NCBI GenBank assembly: GCA_034096865.1
Contig: JAWQFJ010005751.1
Span: 30,001 to 55,442, forward strand
DNA from: Theodoxus fluviatilis
Taxonomy: Eukaryota > Mollusca > Gastropoda > Cycloneritida > Neritidae
Direction of reading: 5' to 3'
DNA length: 25,442 nt
Each line of letters opens with the position of its first letter. The first letter of the stretch is position 1. Positions 9,298 to 19,223 of the stretch are shown piece after piece. The position numbers and the translations under genes were made by a program. The notes beneath the pieces were generated by a model. The model saw nothing but the letters and a program-made list of their open reading frames with translations. It made no database searches and was not told the origin of the DNA.

Positions 9298-10374
9298 CAT
9301 CCACTAGCCATAGCTAAGCGTCCACTAGCCCCAGCTATGCATCCACTAGCCCCAGGTAAGCATCCACTAGCCCCAGCTATGCATCCACTAGCCCCAGCTA
9401 TGCATCCACTAGCCCCAGCTATGCATCCACTAGCCCCAGCTATGCATCCACTAGCCCCAGCTATGCATCCACTAGCCCCAGCTATGCATCCACTAGCCCC
9501 AGCTATGCATCCACTAGCCCCAGCTATGCATCCACTAGCCCCAGCTATGCATCCACTAGCCCCAGGTAAGCATCCACTAGCCCCAGCTATGCATCCACTA
9601 GCCCCAGCTATGCATCCACTAGCCCCAGCTATGCATCCACTAGCCCCAGCTATGCATCCACTAGCCCCAGCTATGCATCCACTAGCCCCAGCTATGCATC
9701 CACTAGCCCCAGCTATGCATCCACTAGCCCCAGGTAAGCATCCACTAGCCCCAGCTATGCATCCACTAGCCCCAGCTATGCATCCACTAGCCCCAGCTAT
9801 GCATCCACTAGCCCTAGCTAAGCATCCACTAGCCCTAGCTAAGCATCCACTAGCCCTAGCTAAGCATCCACTAGCCCTAGCTAAGCATCCACTAGCCCTA
9901 GCTAAGCATCCACTAGCCCTAGCTAAGCATCCACTAGCCCTAGCTAAGCATCCACTAGCCCTAGCTAAGCATCCACTAGCCCTAGCTAAGCATCCACTAG
10001 CCCCAGCTATGCATCCACTAGCCCCAGCTATGCATCCACTAGCCCCAGGTAAGCACCCACTAGCCCCAGCTATGCATCCACTAGCCCCAGCTATGCATCC
10101 ACTAGCCCCAGCTATGCATCCACTAGCCCCAGGTAAGCACCCACTAGCCCCAGCTATGCATCCACTAGCCCCAGCTATGCATCCACTAGCCCCAGCTATG
10201 CATCCACTAGCCCCAGCTATGCATCCACTAGCCCCAGCTATGCATCCACTAGCCCCAGCTATGCATCCACTAGCCCCAGCTATGCATCCACTAGCCCCAG
10301 CTAAGCATCCACTAGCCCCAGCTATGCATCCACTAGCCCCAGCTATGCATCCACTAGCCCCAGCTATGCATCCA
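9298..10374. repeat. 21-bp minisatellite array, about 51 units
   Basis: The unit is CATCCACTAGCCCCAGCTAT plus G, with an exact period of 21 throughout. Three main variants occur: the common CCAGCTATG form; CCAGGTAAG at about 9353, 9563, 9731, 10046 and 10130; and a block of about nine CCTAGCTAAG units at about 9812-9990. Since 21 is divisible by three, open frames run the full length on both strands (repeating MHPLAPA on + and GCIAGAS on -). These are consequences of the repeat; nothing suggests a real protein. Confidence 0.97.
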
Positions 10375-10691
10375 TTTGCTTTCTGGTGCCAGGTGAGATT
10401 TGACCAGTGACCTGGAGGTAAGCAGGAAGCAGTTGGACGTCTAGTTATGAGGGAGGGGGGGGTAATCCTGTGCGAGATGAGTGTTTGTTGAAATCCCAAT
10501 TGTCCTGCTACGAGCTGTCCTTTTCTGTTGTTGCAACCAGGAATGGAAGTCTCCACATGCAATGTTAGCATGTCATGTCATGTGCGTCCATGAAAATGGT
10601 TTTCTTGATTCCTGCTCCTCCAGAACCCACTTAGGATTTTCGGTGTAGTTGCCATTGCAGCCTTGATTTTGCCTTCCCCTGTACTTGTTCC

Positions 10692-10950
10692 TGTCCTTGA
10701 ACTCTCTGCATGCTGCCTGTCACCCTCTGACCTTGAACTCTGCATGCTGCCTGTCACCCTCTGTCCTTGAACTCTGCATGCTGCCTGTCACCCTCTGTCC
10801 TTGAACTCTGCATGCTGCCTGTCACCCTCTGTCCTTGAACTCTGCATGCTGCCTGTCACCCTCTGTCCTTGAACTCTGCATGCTGCCTGTCACCCTCTGT
10901 CCTTGAACTCTGCATGCTGCCTGTCACCCTCTGTCCTTGAACTCTGGGCA
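10692..10950. repeat. 34-bp minisatellite, left block
   Basis: About 7.5 copies of a 34-bp unit TGTCCTTGAACTCTGCATGC + TGCCTGTCACCCTC. The first unit carries an extra CT. The last copy breaks off after TTGAACTCTG, and a decayed copy occurs near 10980-11005. Two further copies of the same unit appear at 13209-13263. Confidence 0.95.
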
Positions 10951-13136
10951 AATTTGTATTATTGGCCTTTTTTTTTGTCAACCCTCGTCCTTGAACTCCT
11001 GCATGTTTTGATGAACTGCTTGTCTGTTTATAGATGCTCCTTGTCAATTTAATTGTTACTTGTTGCCATGTTAATATTGGATTGTCCATCTGTGTTTGTT
11101 TTGTTCCTTGATTTGCATATTGGTGTGCCATGCATTGTCTAATGTTTGATGCATTTGATATGGCTGTGATTCTGTATTATTGTTTTTAATTGCTGTTTAG
11201 GCATGATGTGTTGTTTGATTTTTTTTTATGATATGTTTGCGATTGATTTATTTTGCGATGTGCTTTTGACATATCATGTATGCCATCTCATGTTTGTGAT
11301 TTGCATTGTGATTTCTTGTTAGTCTTTGATTTTTGTGTGATTATCATTTAGGATGGTGTGCTTTGTTATGTTGTTAGTCTTATTATGTTTTTTGTTGTTG
11401 TTTTTTGTTTTGTCTTGTTTGTTTTTTGTTAATGTTGATTTGCTGTGATTTTTTTATGTTTTTTTTGTGTTATTTTACTGGCATTGCTACTATTGTTTTT
11501 TGGGTTGTGTTCTGATGTTGTGCATGTCTTTTTGTTGTAATTATTTTTATTGTATGTTTTGCTGTTTCTTGTTTGTGTCTTTGTAATATTTATTTGTTAT
11601 TATTGGCTTTCTGCTGCTTATTTTTGCCTGGGCGTGCTTGTGAACGTTTTTTGTGCAATGTTGCCATGTATGTTTATTTGTGCGATGATTATTATTGTAT
11701 TTGTTGTAATGTGTGCATACAACATTGCAATTAATTTTGTGCTGCTTTGCTTCATGTCTTTTTGTACATTATGTTGTGGAGCAATGTCTGATTGCATTTA
11801 TTGTTTTATTTTTGGGTGCCATGGTTCTCTGCTTGTATTCGATTTGTGTCTTTTGTATATGTTGTCATTTATGTGTTTCATTTAATGTGCTGTTGTGTGT
11901 GCATGTATTTATATGTTACTTGGCCTTGTACTGTATTGTGTATTGCAATTGCTGTGTTTATTTACGTTGATTGTGGCATTTTTCAGTGTGCATATCATTT
12001 CTGATTATTGGCTTCCAAATTTTGTTTTTTTTGATTTGGATGTATTGCCTTAGTGTTTTGCATCGTTTGATGTCCCTTGTTTGCTTTTTTGCTTCATGCA
12101 TTTGTTGTTTTGCAATCTATTGTGATGTTGTTTGTTTTTTTGCTTGATACCTTTTGTTGATTTTGCTGGTATGTATGTTTTTTGTGTTCTTCTTGCCACT
12201 TGACGTTTAACATTTAATGGGGCAATATGCTTTCTTGTTGCTAAATTAACATTATTTTTTTTCTGCGCATCCATTTTTGATTTTGATTACGTCTAATAAC
12301 GTATGCTATGTTTGTATATGTTTTTTTCAGTTCTTATTTTAGTTTGTTTGAGCTTGCAAGGTATTTTATGTGTGTGTATGTGTATTGTGATTTATATTCT
12401 GTTAGAATATGTGACTGCTGTCTATTTGGTTGTTGATGTGTGTTTAGAGATTATTTGTCATTGCTTTGCTGTTGTTTCTGATTTCTATGGCCTTGTTTAT
12501 TATGGGACTGTATATGTCATGTTGATTCTTTGTTGGTGTTCAATTTGTTTTTTCTTGTTTTATGCATCGAATTGATGTTTTCATTATATGCTGGCCTTTG
12601 TGTTGTTGGTTTTTGTTCTTGCTCATCATGGACGACTTTATGTGAGAGGGCATGTGTTTGTGTATGTGCATAAAGTGGCTTATGTTAGTTGTCGTGCTGT
12701 GTTTTGCGTTATTGTGTGATTTGGTATGGTACTTTGCTGTTGTTATTTGTTGTTGAACTTACACATAAGTGTGTCGTTTGTTATTTGATTATTGTTGCAT
12801 TGCGTGGTTGTTTTCTGGTATGTTTGCGTGTTCACATTTGTAATGTATATTGCTATTTTGATGTATTTTGGCATTGTATTTTTTAGTTATATTGGCATTT
12901 TTGGTGTCATTTGATTATGAATATTTGTTGCTATTTGTTTTATGTCTGATTTTTGGATATGCTGTTGTGCTTGCTTTGTTTGTTATTTGATTTTACATTG
13001 TTGAAATTGTTGTGTGCATATATGTTTGTTGTGTATGTATTGTGTGTGAATTTTGTTCTTTGTTGTGTTTTTAGTGTTTAATTGCTTTTAATGTGTATTG
13101 TAATGTTTTTCATGATTTTTATGTTTCATCTGTAGC
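10951..13136. other. 2.2-kb T-biased low-complexity tract
   Basis: The + strand is roughly half T, with G the next most frequent base and few A or C, judged from sampled lines. TTTG, TGTTT and TTGAT words dominate without a visible fixed period. Several short frames give hydrophobic, cysteine-rich peptides simply because T-rich codons encode F, L, V and C. No gene, splice sites or transposon ends are recognised. It is bounded on both sides by copies of the same 34-bp minisatellite. Confidence 0.8.
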
Positions 13137-13140
13137 ATGT

Positions 13141-13157
13141 CCCCCCCCCCCCCCCCT
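13141..13157. repeat. Poly-C tract
   Basis: Seventeen consecutive C close to the right end of the T-biased tract. Homopolymer length may be affected by sequencing error. Confidence 0.9.
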
Positions 13158-13208
13158 GTGATTCAATGTCTGCTTGTTTATTGTTATAGTGTTTGTATAT
13201 TTTCACTT

Positions 13209-13263
13209 TGCTGCCTGTCACCCTCTGTCCTTGAACTCTGCATGCTGCCTGTCACCCTCTGTC
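13209..13263. repeat. 34-bp minisatellite, right block (about 1.6 copies)
   Basis: Same unit as at 10692-10950 (GCTGCCTGTCACCCTC, TGTCCTTGAACTCTGCAT), in the same orientation and about 2.26 kb downstream. Confidence 0.93.
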
Positions 13264-13407
13264 CCTTCTGCTGGAATGAGGTACTTGTTCCTTCTCTGTG
13301 CCATGTGTGTCTCCCTTCTCATCCATACCGACCCCTCCCTCCCCCTTTCTTTTTATCTACCATTTACATGTTCCCCCATTCCCTTTGCTTTTGTTGAACT
13401 AGATTGT

Positions 13408-13530
13408 AAGACCACACATACATACACACACACACGTTCATACATATACACATGTACATACATATACACACACACTCCCTCTCTGCTCCGCTCTCTTGCC
13501 CCTGCTTCTTACACTCACACACACACATAG
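13408..13530. repeat. CA-rich microsatellite
   Basis: Imperfect ACAC/ATAC repeats from 13413 to 13472 and again ACACACAC at 13512-13526, separated by unique CT-rich sequence. Confidence 0.85.
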
Positions 13531-14754
13531 TTACCCTGTTACCACCATGTTACTAAATGTTGGGTTTTATATAGCATTAGATGCCATCTACTGTGTTCTA
13601 GTTTTAAATGAACTGAGTAGAAATCAACATTGCACAAAGTGATTTTGCCCCTTTTCCTTCCCCCTTCTTTTTTAATGGGGGGTTGGGGAACCGGGATGGT
13701 TGATTAGGTGTACATAATACTCATATAGTTTTAGGCTGCTGAGAAGTGTTCAGATTGTAAATTATGTTTTTCTAATCTTCTTGGTCTAGGCTTTATTCAG
13801 TTTTTGCCGAGTTCATTGTTTGACCCAATTTGCTATGGATTTCCATCAAAGCATCACATCTAGTCGTAGCCATCCTAGACGCCGAACTTGAACACAGGAC
13901 TGCAAATGATTCCAGACACCACCTTGGTCTGTGTTTGATTTCCTTGAGATATGATGGAGTTGAACTTTCAGAGTTGAACACAGAAAAGGAAAAAAGTGTC
14001 ACATCACAAAAAATGAAAGTATTACCATCAAAGATAAATGGCCCATTTTGAGTTTGACTGTTGGAGAGCACCAATACTTTTATCTCCGAAAACAAAGGTG
14101 TTGTTATTATTTGACCATGTACTTGACATGTTTTATATGACTTGACAATGATTGTGATATGTGCATTTTAACGTTGCTATTTATTTTCAAACTGCTATGA
14201 ACACCAATGAGCACCATCAAACTTTGTAAGCCATGAAATGTAATTCCATCATTGCATGGTACCAATGATCTTGAAGCCTGAGAATGTCATTTCCATATTG
14301 ATATTTTATTTGATTTAATTTGCAGTCTGTATGGGCGAGTTAGTCAGCACAACATTTTTCCTCATATCTTTAACAAATGTGAGCATCCAAATTTTACAGC
14401 TAGTGCAATAGTAAAAAGCTATCTTTTTGTTTGGAGTGTTGAATTGTTTGCATTTGATGTCAAGCATTTGCTTCTCTTCTTTTAGACACACTGGCTAGCA
14501 GTGATTTTGGTTAGACCATTTTCTTGTACATATTGCAGTAACACTCACATGTCACCCACAACTTGAAACTAGAGGTAATTTTGGATGTTTGAGCTGCACT
14601 GACACCACTGCAGTATGATATAGACAATTCAGATATGACTATCTTGTCCATCTTCTAGTTGTGATATCTGATGGAATTTGAGTGTTATCACCCTGATAAT
14701 TTCCCTGGTTTCAGTCTGCAGTTGTACTTGAGAATGGAGTCTTAACAGCACAGT
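13531..14754. other. Intergenic stretch, no confident feature
   Basis: Mostly unique AT-rich sequence. A minus-strand frame of 100 codons (14095-13793) has its TAA stop overlapping an AATAAA on the same strand. It has no recognised similarity and is not called as a gene. Confidence 0.5.
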
Positions 14755-14803
14755 TGTGTGTGTGTGTGTGTGCGCACGCATACGTGTGTGTGTGTGTGTG
14801 TGT
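14755..14803. repeat. Short GT microsatellite
   Basis: (GT)8-9, then CGCACGCATAC, then (GT)10. Simple repeat. Confidence 0.95.
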
Positions 14804-15149
14804 TTCGATTTAGATTAAGTACCACAAGCTGTGTCAGTGTGCATTTTCCTGTTGTTGTGCAAAGCTGTAGTTATGTACAGAGCAGTGCTTTGGGAAACTC
14901 TCTCCCATGAATGAGAAATAAAGATGTGAGTGTTTTTGAATCTGCTTAGTCAGCAACAAGATGCTTTTCCACAATACTTTCAGTCACGTCCTGTTTTCAT
15001 CACAGTGTTGCCTACCTTTTGAAGGTTAATGCTTTTTACAAATGGAATGGGTCTAATTTGCCTCTGTGTGTGTGTGTGTGTACTAGCAGTTTTAGGTGTG
15101 ACCTGCTGGGTGCTATTAATCTGCGTGGTAAGGAGTAGATAGCAGTTTG

Positions 15150-15414
15150 GCTGAAATGGTCGTTGTCCTGAACATTTCCGGACACTGTACCTGAGGTACT
15201 CTGTCTGATAATTTATGAGCGCTTTAAAGCCACACTCCCTTGATTTGATTTTCGTATTTTGGCTCCAAAGTCATCTTCATCCATGCACAAACCATCCCAG
15301 AAAATATGAAACTTATAAATGTTACCGAAGTATTTCAAAATCATTTTTTAATTTATCGGACAGAGTACCTCAGGTACAGTGTCCGGAAATGTTCCGGACA
15401 ACGACCATTTCAGC
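15150..15414. mobile_element. MITE with about 65-bp terminal inverted repeats
   Basis: The left end, GCTGAAATGGTCGTTGTCC (15150 onward), and the right end, GGACAACGACCATTTCAGC (to 15414), are inverted copies continuing inward through TCCGGACACTGTACCTGAGG. They match for about 65 bp with only a few differences. The 130-bp interior is non-coding. The TIR itself contains the small palindrome TACCTGAGGTA. Size and structure fit a non-autonomous DNA transposon. I do not see a clear target-site duplication, so the superfamily is open. Confidence 0.88.
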
Positions 15415-16658
15415 TCAAGTGCTTTCATGGCATGCATAGGAGAAAGAAAACATTCTCTGAATGAGAAAAGCTGTGTGGCATGAAAGAGTGTTCTGACTGG
15501 TCTTCTGGTGCTTGTCATTGAATGTAGGAAAACATTGGGCCAGTGCCATTCACATTGATTGAGATTTGCACACTTTGTGTGCGTGAAGTTTGTAGCACTA
15601 ACAATATGATGGTTGGTAACTGCCACTTACTGAGTGTGAATGACAACTCACAATTAGTGCAGCCATGTGGAAAGTCTCAGAAGAGGTCGTAGGAAATTAA
15701 AATGCACATTAAAAAAGTTATCCAAATGAACCTCTTGCACTTCCAATTAGTTATGCGTTGTTGCATGAACTTAATTGTTTGCGTTATTCACTTAGGAGGT
15801 GACCCTGTCATGGGCAAAATGTTTTCATTAAATTTTGTTTCCCACCACCCTACCTAGTTGCTTTGTCCTTTGAGAGACAGACAGATCAAGAGAGAGAGAG
15901 AAAGGTCTATTCTTGGTTTTTTGAACGAGTGAAAGAATTGCACTGGTAGGTTTTCATGATGGCGTGAACATTGTCATGCAAACCAAAGACATTATCTAGT
16001 TAGTTCTATCTAGTTAGATAGTGTCTTTGTTCACACCTACCAATCCACAAAATATTTTCACATCTCTCTTTCCAGGATGGATGGATGGATAGTGTTTTAC
16101 GACACATCAGCCTTTGTAGGCTATGTAAGGCCATTAATTAAACACAAAAATCACTAGAATAGTCCAGAGCAAATGCAAATCAAGTCATGGTGACCATAGC
16201 TATTTGCCTCTTACGAATCGCATAGGGAGAGGCGATGGGTCAATTCATAAAATTCTTCACCCAAACCCACAGTGGGGCTTCTTCCAGAAACAAAATGGGC
16301 TGGTGAGAAGGCATACAGAGTAATTAATACACCTTTGATTAATCTTTGTCGCAGCCAGCTCAGGGGTGGGCGTTGGGAACACTTTGCAGTTGACTTGGAC
16401 AACTCTGTGACTTAATTTACAGATGCCGTGCAGTTTATAAATCGAGCAGTAGGCAGGCAACCGGATGACGTGGGATTAAGGCCCCAAACAACTTGTCAAC
16501 AGTCGCTGAAACGGATGATGGCACACTAGAACTGCATGTCACGTACGACTGCCGCTTGAAGGCCCCCACATCAGCAGGAATCAGTGGTCATGGAGTTTTC
16601 GAGGTCCTACACCAGTAGCATGACTGGGTAGACCCAAGCAGCAGAATGTGCACTGACG
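15415..16658. other. Intergenic stretch with a small hairpin
   Basis: Holds a short AG-repeat (about 15890-15902), a 46-bp hairpin (15984-16029) and GGAT repeats at 16076-16089. The part from about 16090 to 16520 has the look of an old dispersed repeat (for example TTTTACGACACATCAGCC), but I cannot name it. No gene seen. Confidence 0.5.
15984..16029. repeat. Hairpin with 15-bp stem
   Basis: CAAAGACATTATCTA pairs with TAGATAGTGTCTTTG at 14 of 15 positions around a 16-nt loop that repeats TCTAGTTAG. TGGTAGG and GTGAACA words also occur in inverted order on both sides, suggesting the core of a larger decayed palindrome. Confidence 0.8.
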
Positions 16659-16743
16659 GGAGCATCTTGTAGGGATGGAAGCATCTTGTAGGGATGGAAG
16701 CATCTTGTAGGGATGGAAGCATCTTGTAGGGATGGAAGCATCT
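16659..16743. repeat. 19-bp minisatellite, about 4.5 copies
   Basis: ATGGAAGCATCTTGTAGGG repeated with a period of 19 bp. The copies are nearly identical, so the array is young. Confidence 0.94.
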
Positions 16744-17042
16744 CTCCCGTAACAGACGCATGGCCTAGCCGAGTTCCGTCAGCCACGCCTTGACTAACTG
16801 CCTCATGCATATATATGCAATCACCGGTTCATTTTAGTTTCAGTAAAAGGAACCATCTGACCTTTATATTTCATCTTGTAGAAGTCATCCTCCACCGAGC
16901 ATTGTGTCAATATAGCGAAGAAACTGCCTGGTGTTAGGGATTTTACACAGCTGGAAGCCAACGGCCGGCTGCAGTTGTCCAGCTGCGAGCACGTGATTAA
17001 TTTCTTTTGCTAATAAACAGGACAAGTTTTGCAACATAAATG

Positions 17043-18203
17043 CACTATGCACAAAAAGTTAAGGAGCGGTACGAAAATTTGCTATAAAAGCTAAACGAGT
17101 AAATATTGAGTAACCATATCCATATGCTCGGAAAGGACATTCATTCTTCTTTATGATCCCGTTTACAGATCACGATTATCTTAACTCAGCGCTGCGCAGC
17201 TGGGCGTCAAAGTGAGTACCCCCCGAAAGTGAACTTGCAAAACGACTTTTTCCCGATTCTTAAATTCATAAAATAAACAGATGCAACAGGTAGTATTTTG
17301 TAAAACTAAACGTCAAACGAAGACAGGGGCGGATCAGTTCATTTTTTGGGGGGGAGGGGTGTTTCCAAACTTTTTTTAGGAACCGGGGGGGGGGGGGGGG
17401 GGGAAGGGGGGGGGGAGAAGGCGAAGGATATGAACGCTCAAAGTGCTCAGCCGACGCAGCAAAGCGGGGGTGGGGGTGGGTGGGTGGGAAAGAAGGCTGC
17501 AAAATGGTATAAGATTTTGTTACTAAAAAATATATATATATATATATTTTTTTCTGTTGCGGGGGGTTTCCGGAAACCCCGGAACACCCCCACCCCCCCA
17601 CCCCCCACCCCACCCCCCCACCCCATGTCCGCCCTTGGAAGAGAAAACAAAAAGGGTGTGTCTTCTACGGGCTTTGAAAGACGCGTTAACACGTTTTGCA
17701 GGCAATTAAAAACGCTGGTTTTAAGGCCTTTTTTCTCGGGTGACATGTGGTGCGGTATTGTCCATATCTCAGCGTGTTTACAAGATACAGCAATGCAAAT
17801 TGGCAGTCATAAAAACAAGTCTTTTGTTTAGACGTACACCAAAAATTATGTCAATACCTTAAAAGTACAAGTGTCTACAAGCATCTTAAGCCGGTAATTT
17901 AAGGTCGGCGCTGAAACAAAAGTTATGAATGGGAAAAAAATTGGGCTTCTGCATGCACATAAATAACGTTTCAAAGTACCTAGCTAGCTACGTCTTAAAT
18001 TTTATTAACTTCGAACCACGGGCTGAGCGCATGGACAGAGTTAAACCAAAGATTATGGATTACACAAAGATAGTTCATTAGCTCATAATTGTTGTGAGGA
18101 TCGAGACACGTTGCGCCCCCAAGCGGGAAGGGTGAATCAAGGGAAGTAGGCCTAGTCACACCGCTTAGAGACATGTATGTAAAACTGCCTGTTTGTCGAC
18201 GCG
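17043..18203 (+). mobile_element. Left arm of a 3-kb imperfect palindrome
   Basis: The arm starts CACTATGCACAAAAAGTTAA. It is matched, reverse-complemented, by 19224-20086. Matching blocks are 17043-17275 with about 19863-20086; 17278-17319 with about 19728-19766; 17638-17746 with about 19591-19700; 17944-18061 with 19390-19588; and about 18120-18203 with 19224-19300. Differences between the arms include a 314-bp insertion in the left arm (17324-17637) and a block of about 195 bp (17747-17941) missing from the right arm. Identity within blocks looks like 80-95% by eye. No long reading frame is present, so this is either a foldback/long-TIR DNA transposon or an inverted duplication. Confidence 0.88.
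17324..17637. mobile_element. Small insertion with short TIRs and GAAGA duplication
   Basis: Begins CAGGGGCGGATC; the right end is GTCCGCCCTTG, whose complement CAAGGGCGGAC matches the left end at most positions. Both ends are flanked by GAAGA (17319-17323 and 17638-17642). The interior is extreme in composition: poly-G runs at 17386-17416, a TA repeat near 17530-17546, then C-runs at 17586-17624. The right palindrome arm lacks this sequence, so it arrived after the palindrome formed. Confidence 0.75.
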
Positions 18204-18259
18204 TTTCTGATGCGTTCCGATCATGTTTGTGAATAAATTTACGGTGTAATGTGTAATAC

Positions 18260-18980
18260 AAGAAGGGCAAAGCCCATACGACTCACATGCTTGACCTTGA
18301 CCTTTACATGATATTGACCTTCAGGTGACCTTCAAGGTCAAGGTCATTCAAGGTCATGCAACACAAAGCTTATTGGCACTTTCTACCATGAGATATGGTC
18401 ATTTTTAGTGGTTCACTACCACATTTTGGTCACATTTCATAAGGGTCAAAGTGACCTTGACCTTGATGATATGTGACCAAATGTGTCTCATGATGAAAGT
18501 ATAACATGTGCTCCACATAATTATTAAGTTTGAAACAGTTATCTTCCATAGTTCAGGGTCAAGGTCACTTCAAAATATGTATACAATCCAACTTTAAAGA
18601 GCTCCTGTGACCTTGACCTTAAAGCAAGGTCAACCAAACTGGTATAAAAAATAGGGCTTACTTTGCCCTATATACCATGTATAGGTGAGGTATCCAATCT
18701 CAAAAACTTCAGAGAAAATTGAGAAAATGTGAAAAATGGCTGTTTTTTTGGCAACATGTATGGCTCCTGCGACCTTGAACTTGAAGCAAGGACAAGTCAC
18801 TATGTATGTTTTTTGAGGCCTTGTCATCATACACCATCATGCCAAATTGGGTGTTGATAGACTTAATAGTCTCCGAGAAAAATCCAACGTTAAAGTTTTA
18901 AACGGACGCCCAGACGCCCGGACGCCCGGACGGACGAAACGGGTGAGTACATAGACTCACTTTTGCTACGCATGTGAGTC
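18260..18980 (-). mobile_element. AAGGTCA-rich interspersed repeat, copy 2 (inverted)
   Basis: Reverse-complement of 2974-3732, including AAGAAGGGCAAAGCCC at the left, the inverted pair GACTCACATGC (18280-18290) and GCATGTGAGTC (18970-18980), the CGTCCG-type CpG-rich segment near 18902-18940, and the clustered TGACCTTGACCTT words. It sits in the spacer between the two palindrome arms. It is non-coding. Confidence 0.87.
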
Positions 18981-19094
18981 AAAAATGATTTGCTGCAATA
19001 ATGGGGGTGTTTTGGCTTTGTTTTTTGTAGCTGGCGTTGTGAAATCGAAATATTTGGTTCATCGAAATGGATGGTTCTGCGCATGTCCATGAGC

Positions 19095-19127
19095 CTATAT
19101 ATAGTCCGTTTAAACATTGCTGTCAGT
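19095..19127 (+). promoter_or_regulatory. Possible TATA/initiator core promoter
   Basis: CTATATATAG at 19095-19104 is followed by TCAGT at 19123-19127. The A of the initiator lies 29 nt after the start of TATATA, the spacing usual for metazoan TATA-Inr promoters. A 38-codon frame with ATG at 19164 and TGA at 19278-19280 lies downstream. This is motif evidence only and may be chance. Confidence 0.35.
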
Positions 19128-19223
19128 GGAGACCTACTGACTTAATCGCACACCCGGGGAGTTATGCTAAGATCCGGCCGCGTTAATGTATCTGCGTTTT
19201 GGGACAAACGTCTTGCTCGGATA

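Noticed and set aside
9298..10374. Possible CRISPR array
   Set aside because: There are no unique spacers between units, the tandem repeat is contiguous, and the genome is clearly animal.
9288..10571. 357-codon (+) and 427-codon (-) frames encoding perfect heptapeptide repeats
   Set aside because: The 21-bp period keeps the frame open on both strands. There is no start context, signal sequence, non-repeat domain or codon-level selection pattern; variants change residues freely.
11550..12004. Hydrophobic peptides in the T-rich tract, considered as a mitochondrial insertion
   Set aside because: No recognisable mitochondrial protein motif or tRNA; hydrophobicity follows from T-rich codons.
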